Source: Shinella sp. SUS2
Lineage (GTDB): Bacteria > Pseudomonadota > Alphaproteobacteria > Rhizobiales > Rhizobiaceae
NCBI RefSeq assembly: GCF_001262505.1
Contig: NZ_KQ410732.1
Span: 62,001-126,000, forward strand
DNA: 64,000 bases
Direction: 5' to 3'
Part shown: positions 18,497 through 26,604 of the stretch, piece by piece
Layout of the letters: the number at the start of each line of letters is the position of its first letter
Numbering within the stretch: position 1 is the first letter of the stretch
Position numbers and translations under genes: made by a program
The notes under the pieces: model-generated
Database searches by the model: none
Seen by the model: the letters and a program-made list of their open reading frames with translations, nothing else
Told to the model about the DNA's origin: nothing

Positions 18497-18907
18497 ATGA
18501 ACATCGGCGAAGCGGCAGAGGCGACGGGCGTCACCGCCAAGATGATCCGGCATTACGAAGAGATCGGCCTCATCCGGGCGGCCGGCCGCACGGGCGCGGG
18601 CTACCGCGTCTACGGCGCGAAGGACCTCTCGACGCTCTCCTTCATTCGGCGTGCGCGTGATCTCGGCTTTTCCATCGCCCAGATCCGCGACCTGCTCGCG
18701 CTCTGGCAGGACCGCGAACGCGCTTCCGGTGACGTCAAGCGCATCGCCAGCGCGCATGTCGCCGAGATGAAGGAAAAGATGCGCCTGCTGCAGGAGATGG
18801 TGCAGACGCTGGAGCACCTTTCCGCGCATTGCCACGGCGACGACCGGCCGGATTGCCCGATCCTCGAACAGCTTGCGGCCGGCAAGGCCGAGGAAAAATG
18901 TTGCTGA
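18497..18907 (+). CDS. cueR: Cu(I)-responsive MerR-family regulator CueR
   Basis: This 136-residue regulator has an N-terminal MerR helix-turn-helix (NIGEAAEATGVTAKMIRHYE), a dimerisation helix (about residues 75-110) and the Cu-binding loop with C112 and C120 in CHGDDRPDC, at the same positions as in E. coli CueR. A terminal CC pair is also typical. A GGGAGA site precedes the ATG at 18497. It lies 214 bp after copZ on the same strand and ends one base from the convergent NTF2-like gene. It should activate the promoter at 18012-18042. Confidence 0.9.
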   Translation: MNIGEAAEATGVTAKMIRHYEEIGLIRAAGRTGAGYRVYGAKDLSTLSFIRRARDLGFSIAQIRDLLALWQDRERASGDVKRIASAHVAEMKEKMRLLQEMVQTLEHLSAHCHGDDRPDCPILEQLAAGKAEEKCC

Positions 18908-18908
18908 C

Positions 18909-19301
18909 TTAGACCGCGGGCGACAGGTGCTCGTGGACTGCGAGCCAGCGGCCGGACGGGTCGCGGGAGAAGACGATGGTCTCGCGCTCGTTGTTCCTTA
19001 CGGTCTCGCCACCGATGGAAAGATCGGTCTCGACGGCGTGGGTGAAGATCGCGACGTTGCCGGCAAACTGCACCTGTCGGTCCGTCGAACGGCAGGCGAG
19101 CACGCGGAAACCGTCGCGCTTCTCCCAGAGGGCCCACTCGGCCTCGTAGGCGGCGCGGCTGTCGAGGCGGCGGTCGAGATTGTAGAAGAGGAAGCTCGCC
19201 TCTTCAGCGAAGGCGGCGAAATAGGCCTCGCGGTCGTGCCGTGCAAAGGCGTCGACCAGCGCATCGGCGGTGGCAAGGACGGTGGTTTCCGGTTCGGTCA
19301 T
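18909..19301 (-). CDS. NTF2-like fold protein (SnoaL/DUF4440 type)
   Basis: This 130-residue protein has the cone-shaped NTF2-like pattern: an N-terminal helix pair (ATADALVDAFARHDREAYFAAFAEEASFLF) and later strands ending WLAVHEHLSPAV. Family members are small enzymes or ligand-binding accessory proteins. It follows the tetR gene by 20 bp in the same direction, so it is probably co-expressed and may have a detoxifying or binding role for the compound sensed by TetR. Function is not recognisable from sequence. Confidence 0.75.
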   Translation of the reverse strand: MTEPETTVLATADALVDAFARHDREAYFAAFAEEASFLFYNLDRRLDSRAAYEAEWALWEKRDGFRVLACRSTDRQVQFAGNVAIFTHAVETDLSIGGETVRNNERETIVFSRDPSGRWLAVHEHLSPAV

Positions 19302-19321
19302 GCGGGGAGGCTTCCTGTCGC

Positions 19322-19948
19322 TCAGACGATCTTGACGGTGCTGATGAGCGCGGCGATGGGCTCGTGCTGGGTGTTGACGCGCGCCTTCAGTTCTTCGAGC
19401 GGCATGGCGTCGACCTTGCAGAACTCGATGAACATCATATTGAGATTGTTGAAGAAAAGCTCACCCATCGCCTTGGTGTCGACGCTGGCCTGTACGATGC
19501 CGCGGGCCTGCAGGGTCTCGACGAGGCGAATGACTTGCGCGCAGAGCTGGCCGTCGAGTTCGCTGTAGCGCCGGGAGAGCGGCATGTCCGGCTGCTGGAT
19601 GGAGATCGCCATGGCCGTACGCCACATCTCCTTGGAGAGGTAGTAGAGCGAATGGTCGTAATACTGCTCGATCAGCGCACGCAGCGCTTCGGCGACGTTC
19701 AGCGGTGGGTTGGCGACGATGCGCGTGCCGGCTTCCAGCACCTCCGTCACCTCCATCGCCACGGTCGCGACGAGGATGTCGCCCTTGTTCTGGTAGTAGT
19801 TGTAGAGTGTGCCGACGGAGACCTCCGCCATCTCGGCGATGTCCTCGATACGCGCGCTGTCATAGCCCTCGCGGCGAAACAGCGTGGTCGCGGCCTCGAG
19901 GATGCGACGTGTCCTGTCCGCCTTCTGTTTTGCGCGCAATCCGGCCAT
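19322..19948 (-). CDS. TetR-family transcriptional regulator
   Basis: This 208-residue repressor has the TetR helix-turn-helix at about residues 27-50 (IEDIAEMAEVSVGTLYNYYQNKGD), followed by an all-alpha ligand domain. A GGAGG ribosome site precedes the ATG. It is divergent from the third importer operon, and a perfect TGAAC-TC-GTTCA dyad lies within the probable promoter of that operon. Repression relieved by the imported compound or its product is the likely logic. Confidence 0.88.
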   Translation of the reverse strand: MAGLRAKQKADRTRRILEAATTLFRREGYDSARIEDIAEMAEVSVGTLYNYYQNKGDILVATVAMEVTEVLEAGTRIVANPPLNVAEALRALIEQYYDHSLYYLSKEMWRTAMAISIQQPDMPLSRRYSELDGQLCAQVIRLVETLQARGIVQASVDTKAMGELFFNNLNMMFIEFCKVDAMPLEELKARVNTQHEPIAALISTVKIV

Positions 19949-19981
19949 GGAACCTCCGTTGGAATCTCCTCAAAAATGAGA

Positions 19982-20010
19982 TTGACTTAAAAAATGAACT
20001 CGTTCAATCT
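19982..20010 (+). promoter_or_regulatory. Candidate promoter with TetR operator in the spacer
   Basis: TTGACT (19982) and CAATCT (20005) are 17 bp apart. The spacer overlaps the perfect dyad TGAACTCGTTCA at 19995-20006. The arrangement fits a promoter for the importer at 20074 that TetR blocks directly. Confidence 0.5.
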
Positions 20011-20073
20011 TTTTCTCAAGGCGTCGCAACGAGCGCCATTCGCCAGGCCGAAAACCTGCAGCCAGAGGGAAAG

Positions 20074-21153
20074 ATGATGATGACCACCGTTTCCCGCGGC
20101 CCGTTCCGCCGAATGCTTCTTGCCACCGCCGCCGCGCTTGTTCTCGCTCCCGCAGGTGCGATGGCGCAGGATGAGTTGAACGCGCTCGTCTGGTGCGACC
20201 ACACCGACCCGGCGCTCGTGGAACCCTTCGAAAAGGCCAACAACGTCAAGGTGAACCTCAAGGAATACGAGGGCACGGGCGCGGCGATCTCGATCATCGA
20301 GCAGTCGCGTCCCGGCGACTGGGACGTGCTGGTCATCGACGCCGTCGACGTGCCGCGCGCCATCGACATGGAAATCCTCGGCGAGATGCCGGCCGACAAG
20401 CTGCCGCTCGGCGACCTCTTTCCGGAAGTGCGCATGGAAGAGACGACGACCAATGACGGCAAGGTCTACGCCGTCACGGAAAAATTCGGCTACAACACGA
20501 TTTCCTACGACAAGACGAAGGTCGACCCGGCGGACATGGACGACCTTTCGGTGATCTGGTCGGAGAAGTACAAGGGCCGCATCGCGCTTTACGACTACTA
20601 CCTGCCGATGGTTGGCCTGACAGGCGTCGGCATCGGCAAGAAGACGGCCGAGCTGAAGCAGGACGACCTGTCGGCGATCAAGGAAAAGCTCTTCGAGATG
20701 AAGAAGGTCGCCCGCCAGGTGAGCGACGTCGTCGCCTCGCAGACGGCGCTGGCGACGGGCGAAGTGGACATCGTCGTCGGTGGCGGCGAGTGGCTGACGG
20801 CCGGGCTTTCGGCGGAAAAGCCGAATCTCGACTGGACGATCCCGAAACAGGGCGCGCTGCGCTGGGCGCAGTCGATCGGCGTCTTCAAGGATTCGGAGAA
20901 GCAGGACCTGGCGCTGAAATTCGTGCAGTATATCGTCAGCCCCGAGGGGCAGGCGCGGCTTGCGACCTCCTCCTGCTACTGGGCGATGCCGGCGAACGCC
21001 AAGGCGGGCGAGCACCTGACCGACCAGCAGAAGACGGCGCTGCGCTGGGACAGGCAGCCGGACTACCTGAAGAACTCGCAGCTTTATCCGGTGGCGGATG
21101 CCGACATGGATGCGGCGATGCAGGATATCTGGACGGAGATGTTGCAGCAGTAA
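20074..21153 (+). CDS. Substrate-binding protein, polyamine type (third system)
   Basis: This protein of about 359 residues has a Sec signal peptide ending near residue 30 (APAGAMAQ). The mature region ELNALVWCDHTDPALVEPFE fits the PotD-like extracellular solute-binding family. Three consecutive ATG codons (20074, 20077, 20080) follow an AGAGGGA site; any could be used. It heads the third importer operon, which is unusual because the binding protein is encoded first. Long-range gene order is binding protein, permease, permease, ATPase, MBL hydrolase, aldehyde dehydrogenase. Confidence 0.9.
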   Translation: MMMTTVSRGPFRRMLLATAAALVLAPAGAMAQDELNALVWCDHTDPALVEPFEKANNVKVNLKEYEGTGAAISIIEQSRPGDWDVLVIDAVDVPRAIDMEILGEMPADKLPLGDLFPEVRMEETTTNDGKVYAVTEKFGYNTISYDKTKVDPADMDDLSVIWSEKYKGRIALYDYYLPMVGLTGVGIGKKTAELKQDDLSAIKEKLFEMKKVARQVSDVVASQTALATGEVDIVVGGGEWLTAGLSAEKPNLDWTIPKQGALRWAQSIGVFKDSEKQDLALKFVQYIVSPEGQARLATSSCYWAMPANAKAGEHLTDQQKTALRWDRQPDYLKNSQLYPVADADMDAAMQDIWTEMLQQ

Positions 21154-21203
21154 GGGTTTGATGGAGCGCAGTCGCCCGCGTCGTTGGGCAATTGCATCAG
21201 GTT

Positions 21204-21345
21204 CGCCCCTCACCCTAACCCTCTCCCCGCAAGCGGGGAGAGGGGACTTGCCCCACGAACCGGTCACCGGTCGAGGAAGCCGATGCGGCATACCCCCGTC
21301 TCCCCGCCTGCGGGGAGAAGGTGCCGGCAGGCGGATGAGGGGCGG
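21204..21345. repeat. RIME-like Rhizobium intergenic mosaic element
   Basis: Two GC-rich palindromic modules, CTCTCCCCGC-AA-GCGGGGAGAG and CTCCCCGC-CT-GCGGGGAG, sit within the recognisable frame GCCCCTCACCCTAACC ... GGCGGATGAGGGGC. This matches the Rhizobium-specific intergenic mosaic element style. It fills the gap between the binding-protein and permease genes of the third importer and may form stable RNA hairpins there. Confidence 0.75.
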
Positions 21346-21379
21346 CACCAGCATAGAGCGCGAACGGAGACCCGACCGC

Positions 21380-22243
21380 ATGACCACCACCGCCCTCGAA
21401 CGCGCTGAGCGCCGCAAGGCCTGGGCCTTTGCCCTGCCGGCGCTCGCCTGGACGGGCTTCTTCTTCCTCGTGCCCTTGGCCTATATCGCGGCGATCAGTT
21501 TCTGGACGCGGCAGGGGCGCGAGATCGTCGCGACCTGGACGCTCGACAACTACCTCGCCTTCTTCGGCAAGGCGCATTTCTTCAAGGGGCTCACCGTCTC
21601 GCTGGAGATCACAGCCATCGTCACCGTCATCTCGGTGCTGCTCGCCTATCCGCTCGCCTGGATCATCGCGGAGCGCGTGCCGAAGAAGTGGCAGCGCTTC
21701 GCCCTCGTCATGGCCATCCTGCCGTTCTGGACCTCCTATGTCGTGCGCTCCTATTCCTGGCTGCTGGTGCTCTCCAAGGGCGGCGTCGTCAATCAGGCGC
21801 TGCTCGCCCTCGGCGTCATCGCCGAGCCGCTGGAGCTTTCGGCCAACCGCACCGGCACGGTCATCGGCTTCGTGCACTTCTTCGTCATGCTGCTGACGCT
21901 GACGATCTACGCCAACCTCATCCAGCTTTCTCCGAACTATCGCCGCGCGGCGGCAGACCTCGGGGCAAACGCTTTCCAGACTTTTTGGCATGTCGTGCTG
22001 CCGCTGACGCTGCCCGGCATCATGGTCGGCGCGTTCCTGACCTTCGTGCTGTGCATCGGCGACTACATCACGCCGCAGATCCTCGGCGGCAACAACGAAT
22101 TGGTGCTGCCGCAGGTCATCATGCTGCAACTGGGACGACGGGCGGATTTCCCGATGGCGGCCGCGCTCTCGCTGGTTCTGATGGTCGTCGTGACGCTCGC
22201 CTATATCGCCTGCGCCCGCTGGCTGAAGATGGAGAGGACCTGA
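21380..22243 (+). CDS. ABC importer permease, PotB type (third system)
   Basis: This permease of about 287 residues has six hydrophobic segments, the first at ALPALAWTGFFFLVPLAYIA. The EAA-type loop RRAAADLGANAFQTFWHVVLP is near residue 190. The ATG at 21380 lies beyond the mosaic repeat; upstream in-frame codons run through the repeat and are unlikely. It should form a heterodimer with the next permease. Confidence 0.9.
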   Translation: MTTTALERAERRKAWAFALPALAWTGFFFLVPLAYIAAISFWTRQGREIVATWTLDNYLAFFGKAHFFKGLTVSLEITAIVTVISVLLAYPLAWIIAERVPKKWQRFALVMAILPFWTSYVVRSYSWLLVLSKGGVVNQALLALGVIAEPLELSANRTGTVIGFVHFFVMLLTLTIYANLIQLSPNYRRAAADLGANAFQTFWHVVLPLTLPGIMVGAFLTFVLCIGDYITPQILGGNNELVLPQVIMLQLGRRADFPMAAALSLVLMVVVTLAYIACARWLKMERT

Positions 22244-22245
22244 CC

Positions 22246-23034
22246 ATGCGGCACCTCACCACGGCACTGGCGGCGCTCTATGCCGGCCTGCTCTATCTCT
22301 TCATTTTCCTGCCGGTCGTCGTGCTGGTGTTGTTCTCCTTCCAGGACGGCACGCTGCCGGTGCCGCCGCTGAACGGGCTGACGCTGCGCTGGTACGAGGC
22401 GATCTTTGCCGACGGCAAGTTGATGGCGGCGCTCGGCAATTCGCTTCTCGTCGCGATCCTCTCCTCGGCGGTCGCCTGCGTGCTCGGCTTTCTCGCGGCC
22501 TATGCCTTCGCGCGCTACACGCTGCCGGCCTCCGGCCTGCTGCGCGGCCTCATCGTCGCGCCGATGACGGTGAGCACGCTGATCATCGGGCTCGGCCTGC
22601 TCTCGATGCTGAACGTCACGGGCCTCCGTCTTTCGCTTCTGACCGTCGGCATCGGCCATGTGGTGATCAACCTGCCGCTGTGCTTTGCCATCATCTATGC
22701 CTCGATGGGCGGACATCAGGTGAATATCGAGCGGGCGGCGCGCGATCTCGGCGCGAAGGACTGGCAGGTCATGCTGCTCGTCACCGCGCCCATGCTGCTG
22801 CCGTCGATCCTTGCCGCCTTCTTCCTCTCCGTCACCTTCAGTTGGGACGAATTCATCGTCGCCTTCCTGCTGTCGCGCTTCGACGTGACGCTGCCGGTCG
22901 AGATCTGGAGCATGCTGCGCTCGGGTCTCGATCCCAAGACCAATGCCATCGGCTCCGTCGTCTTCCTCATCTCCGTGGCGTTCCTCGTCGTGATGGAACT
23001 CGCCGTCTTCCGCAAAACCGGGAAATCCTCATGA
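22246..23034 (+). CDS. ABC importer permease, PotC type (third system)
   Basis: This permease of about 262 residues starts 2 bp after the preceding stop, with a GGAGAGGA ribosome site inside the upstream gene. It has six hydrophobic segments and an EAA-type loop (ERAARDLGAKDWQVMLLVTAP near residue 163). Its stop overlaps the ATPase start as ATGA. Confidence 0.9.
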   Translation: MRHLTTALAALYAGLLYLFIFLPVVVLVLFSFQDGTLPVPPLNGLTLRWYEAIFADGKLMAALGNSLLVAILSSAVACVLGFLAAYAFARYTLPASGLLRGLIVAPMTVSTLIIGLGLLSMLNVTGLRLSLLTVGIGHVVINLPLCFAIIYASMGGHQVNIERAARDLGAKDWQVMLLVTAPMLLPSILAAFFLSVTFSWDEFIVAFLLSRFDVTLPVEIWSMLRSGLDPKTNAIGSVVFLISVAFLVVMELAVFRKTGKSS

Positions 23035-24116
23035 CCGCCGACGTTTCCATCAAGAACGCCACCAAGGTTTTCGGCGCTTTCCGGGCACTGGACGACGTCT
23101 CGCTCGATATTGCCGCCGGCGAGTTCATCGTGCTGCTCGGCCCCTCCGGCTGCGGCAAGACCACGCTGCTCTCCATCCTCGGCGGCTTCATCGAGCCGAC
23201 CTCGGGCACGATCGCGATCGGCGGGCGGGACATGACCTTCGTGCCGCCGGCCAAACGCCCGACGACCACCATGTTCCAGGACTATGCGCTCTTTCCGCAT
23301 ATGTGCCTGCGCGACAATGTCGGCTTCGGCCTCAGGATGCGCGGCATGGGCAAGGCGGAGCGTTACGAGAAGGCATTTTCCTATCTCGATCTCGTCGGGC
23401 TCAGGGCGTCCTCCGCCAAGAAGCCGCACGAACTCTCGGGCGGCCAGCGGCAGCGCGTGGCGCTCGCCCGGGCGCTGGCGGTCGATCCCGACGTGCTGCT
23501 GCTCGACGAGCCGCTCGGCGCGCTGGACCTGAAGCTGCGCCGGCAGATGCAGGACGAATTGAAGGCCATCCAGAAGCGCGTCGGCACGACCTTCGTGCAT
23601 GTCACGCACGACCAGGAAGAGGCGATGGCGATCGCCGATCGCATCGTCGTCATGAACAAGGGGCGCATCGAGGATGTCGGCACGCCCGCCTCGATCTACA
23701 TGCGCCCGCGCTCGCTGTTTTCCGCCGGCTTCATGGGCGAGGCGAATTTTCTGCCGGCCACGGTGCGCGGCACGGCGGCAAACGAGGCCGAAGTGGAAAC
23801 CGCGCTCGGCCGCGTCGCCCTGCCCGCCTCCGCCTTCGTCTCGGGTCTGCCGGCGGCGGGGCGGGATGTGACGCTCTGCATCCGGCCGGAGCATTTTCGC
23901 AGTGCCGGTGCGGCGGTGCCGACCGTCTCGCTGGGGCGCGGCCGGATCACCGGCAGCGCCTTCTTCGGCACGCATCACCGCTGCCATGTTACCGCGGGCG
24001 GGGCGAGCCTCACCGCCCATCTGCCGCAGACCGAGACGCCTGACATCGGCGGCGAGCTTGACCTTCGGCTGAAGGCGGATAGCATCGTCGTGCTTCAGGA
24101 CGGAGCGGGAGTTTAG
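23031..24116 (+). CDS. ABC importer ATP-binding protein, PotA type (third system)
   Basis: This ATPase of about 361 residues has Walker [10 protein letters not shown] near residue 40, signature [15 protein letters not shown], Walker B LLLDEPLGALD and a TOBE-like C-terminal region. It is translationally coupled to the PotC-type permease through a 4-base overlap. The MBL-fold hydrolase follows 6 bp later, so the hydrolase and the aldehyde dehydrogenase are very likely in the same operon. Confidence 0.92.
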   Translation: MTADVSIKNATKVFGAFRALDDVSLDIAAGEFIVLLGPSGCGKTTLLSILGGFIEPTSGTIAIGGRDMTFVPPAKRPTTTMFQDYALFPHMCLRDNVGFGLRMRGMGKAERYEKAFSYLDLVGLRASSAKKPHELSGGQRQRVALARALAVDPDVLLLDEPLGALDLKLRRQMQDELKAIQKRVGTTFVHVTHDQEEAMAIADRIVVMNKGRIEDVGTPASIYMRPRSLFSAGFMGEANFLPATVRGTAANEAEVETALGRVALPASAFVSGLPAAGRDVTLCIRPEHFRSAGAAVPTVSLGRGRITGSAFFGTHHRCHVTAGGASLTAHLPQTETPDIGGELDLRLKADSIVVLQDGAGV

Positions 24117-24122
24117 GGTCAC

Positions 24123-24851
24123 ATGCAGCGCATCCGCCCGGAGGATTGGTACAGCGTTCGTCGCCTCGATGACGACGTCACCGCGATCAGCGAACCCTAT
24201 ATCCAGGAATTCTACCGCTGCAACATCTGGCATGTGCGCGGCCGTGACCGGGATATGCTTGTCGACAGCGGCATGGGTGTCGTCTCCTTGCGTGAATGGG
24301 TGCCGCTCGTCACCGAGCGCAATCTGATCGCCGTGGCGAGCCATACGCATTTCGACCATATCGGCTGCCACCACGAATTCGAGTGCCGGGCCGTACATGC
24401 CGCCGAGGCGGACCTGCTCGCCAACCCGACGCGGCAGAACACGCTGGCCGACCCTTATGTGACCGACGAGATCTTCGACGCGCTGCCGCCTGAACCCTAT
24501 TGCTCGACATGTTACGCGGTGAAGCGCGCGCCGGCGACGCGCATCCTCGAAGACGGCGACGTCATTGATCTCGGCGACCGGCATTTCGAGGTCATCCACA
24601 CGCCGGGCCACTCCCCAGGGGGTATTGCGCTCTATGAAAAGGCGACCGAAATTCTCTTCTCGGGCGACATCGTCTACGATGGCCCGCTGATCGAGGACAC
24701 CTACCATTCCCATCTCGGGGATTACATCGCCTCGATGGAAAGGCTCATGACCATGCCCGTGCGGCTGGTGCATGGCGGCCATTTTCCAAGTTTCGGCGGG
24801 GAACGCTACCGCCAGCTCATCAAGGGCTGGCTCGATGAAAAACAGAAGTGA
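24123..24851 (+). CDS. MBL-fold metallo-hydrolase
   Basis: This 242-residue hydrolase has the metallo-beta-lactamase motif HTHFDH at residues 74-79, a downstream metal histidine in HTPGHSPGG, the bridging aspartate in FSGDIVYDG and the last histidine in VHGGHFPSFGG. No signal peptide is seen. Family members open lactones, thioesters and similar bonds. Co-transcription with an importer and an aldehyde dehydrogenase suggests it hydrolyses the imported compound or an activated intermediate. The substrate is not visible. Confidence 0.85.
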   Translation: MQRIRPEDWYSVRRLDDDVTAISEPYIQEFYRCNIWHVRGRDRDMLVDSGMGVVSLREWVPLVTERNLIAVASHTHFDHIGCHHEFECRAVHAAEADLLANPTRQNTLADPYVTDEIFDALPPEPYCSTCYAVKRAPATRILEDGDVIDLGDRHFEVIHTPGHSPGGIALYEKATEILFSGDIVYDGPLIEDTYHSHLGDYIASMERLMTMPVRLVHGGHFPSFGGERYRQLIKGWLDEKQK

Positions 24852-24863
24852 CGGGAGAAAAGC

Positions 24864-26297
24864 ATGCTCGACAAGCGCAAATTCTACATCGACGGCCAGT
24901 GGGTGTACCCGCTGAAGCCCAACGACCTCGAGGTCATCAACCCGGCGACGGAAAAGCCGATCGCGGTCATCTCCATGGGCACCGCCGCCGATATCGACCG
25001 CGCCGTCGCCGCGGCCAAGAAGGCTTTTGCGACCTACAGCCAGACCAGCGTGGAGGAACGCCTCGCGCTGCTCGAAAAGCTGCTCTCGATCTACAAGCGC
25101 CGCTACGAGGAGATGGCCCGCACCATCACGCTCGAACTCGGCGCGCCGATCACCATGAGCACCGAGCAGCAGGCGGATGTCGGCGTCGGCCACCTGCAGG
25201 GTTTCATCGACGGGCTGAAGCGGCTGAAGAGCCGCGAGGTGCTGGCGAACGGCGACGTGGTGCGCCGCGAGCCGATCGGCGTCTGCGGCCTCATCACGCC
25301 CTGGAACTGGCCGATCAACCAGATCGCGCTGAAGGTCGTTCCGGCACTGGCGACGGGCTCGACCTGCGTGTTGAAGCCATCCGAATTCACGCCGCTCAAC
25401 GCGCTGCTCTATGCGGAGATGGTGCATGAGGCGGGCTTCCCGGCCGGCACGTTCAACCTCGTCAACGGCGATGGCCTCGAATGCGGCGCGGCGCTCTCCA
25501 AGCACAAGGACGTCGACATGATGTCCTTCACCGGCTCCACCCGCGCCGGCATTGCGGTCAGCAAGGATGCGGCCGAGACCGTCAAGCGCGTGACGCTGGA
25601 ACTCGGCGGCAAGTCGCCGAACCTCGTCTTTGCCGATGCGGACCTCGAAGACCGCGTTGCCGGCAGCGTGCGCGAGTGCTTCAACAATTCCGGCCAGTCC
25701 TGCGATGCCCCGACCCGCATGCTGGTCGAGCGTTCGGTCTATGACAAGGTGGTCGAGATAGCCGAACGCACCGGCAAGCAGGCGACCGTCGGCAATCCGG
25801 AACAGGAAGGTGAGCATATCGGCCCGCTTGTCTCGCACGTCCAGTTCGGTCGCGTGCAGGCGCTGATCGAGGCGGGTGTTGCCGAGGGCGCGCGCGTGCT
25901 GGTCGGTGGCCCGGGTAAGCCCGAGGGTTTCGAGACCGGCTATTTCGTCAAGCCGACGATCTTCGCCGACGTCAACAACGAGATGCGCATTGCCCGTGAA
26001 GAGGTGTTCGGCCCCGTTCTCTCGATCATACCCTTCGACACGGAGGAGGAAGCGATCGCGATCGCCAACGACACCGCCTATGGACTTGCCGCCTATCTTC
26101 AGACCGGCAATCCCGATCGGGCCGAGCGCGTCGCCGCCCGCCTTCGCGCCGGCATGGTGCACATCAATGGCGGCCCACACCGCTACGGCAGCCCATTCGG
26201 CGGCTACAAGCAGTCGGGCAACGGCCGCGAGGGCGGCCTTTTCGGCCTGGAGGATTTCCTCGAGGTGAAGACCGTGCACCGGCCGGACGCGGCCTGA
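24864..26297 (+). CDS. NAD(P)-dependent aldehyde dehydrogenase
   Basis: This 477-residue enzyme oxidises an aldehyde to the acid. The general base is in LELGGKSPN and the catalytic C280 in NNSGQSCDAP, with the NAD fold motif SFTGSTRAG before it. The length is normal for the superfamily. It lies 12 bp after the MBL hydrolase and ends the third importer operon before a terminator. In this setting an aminoaldehyde derived from a polyamine-like compound is a plausible substrate. Confidence 0.9.
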   Translation: MLDKRKFYIDGQWVYPLKPNDLEVINPATEKPIAVISMGTAADIDRAVAAAKKAFATYSQTSVEERLALLEKLLSIYKRRYEEMARTITLELGAPITMSTEQQADVGVGHLQGFIDGLKRLKSREVLANGDVVRREPIGVCGLITPWNWPINQIALKVVPALATGSTCVLKPSEFTPLNALLYAEMVHEAGFPAGTFNLVNGDGLECGAALSKHKDVDMMSFTGSTRAGIAVSKDAAETVKRVTLELGGKSPNLVFADADLEDRVAGSVRECFNNSGQSCDAPTRMLVERSVYDKVVEIAERTGKQATVGNPEQEGEHIGPLVSHVQFGRVQALIEAGVAEGARVLVGGPGKPEGFETGYFVKPTIFADVNNEMRIAREEVFGPVLSIIPFDTEEEAIAIANDTAYGLAAYLQTGNPDRAERVAARLRAGMVHINGGPHRYGSPFGGYKQSGNGREGGLFGLEDFLEVKTVHRPDAA

Positions 26298-26304
26298 GAC
26301 AGCG

Positions 26305-26327
26305 GCGGCGCCCCTGTGGGGCGCCGC
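26305..26327 (+). terminator. Rho-independent terminator of the third importer operon
   Basis: Perfect 10-bp GC-rich arms (26305-26314 and 26318-26327), a TGT loop and a T-rich tail (TTTCCTTTAT) follow the aldehyde dehydrogenase stop. Confidence 0.8.
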
Positions 26328-26360
26328 TTTCCTTTATAGACGGCCTTGACTGGCGCTGTT

Positions 26361-26390
26361 GTCGTCCTCGTGCTTGACCCGAGGTTCCAT
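26361..26390. repeat. Degenerate alphaproteobacterial intergenic palindrome
   Basis: GTCGTCCTCGTGCTTGACCC followed by GAGGTTCCAT resembles the dispersed CCTCGGG-CTTGA-CCCGAGG palindrome common in alphaproteobacterial spacers, with one arm base changed. It lies in the 307-bp stretch between the terminator and the DMT gene, where I see no other gene. Confidence 0.5.
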
Positions 26391-26604
26391 CGGCGGCTCC
26401 GAGCCCGGTGGTGGGGTCCGCCCCGATCACGGTGGAAAAATCGTGCGGACGTTCGTCGGCAGTCGGGAAAGCGGCGCGTGCAAGGGCGCCCTTCACATGC
26501 GGCCGGGGGCGACGCAAAGTTTTCCTCCAATTTCGCCTGTCCCGTCTGGCCCAATCGGTTGCGGTCTGATAGCTCGCGGCATTCACGATATCCGGACTGC
26601 CGCC

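Noticed and set aside
22716..26279. A very long open frame of about 1187 codons on the minus strand, antisense to the third importer, MBL hydrolase and aldehyde dehydrogenase genes.
   Set aside because: The plus-strand genes have clear family motifs. The antisense frame has no recognisable domain, is rich in Arg/His/Asp as expected from reverse-complemented GC-rich codons, and is explained by high third-position GC.
26359..26604. N-terminal extension of the DMT transporter through the spacer.
   Set aside because: It would encode a dispersed repeat and lacks a hydrophobic or conserved segment. The later TTG gives the family length.
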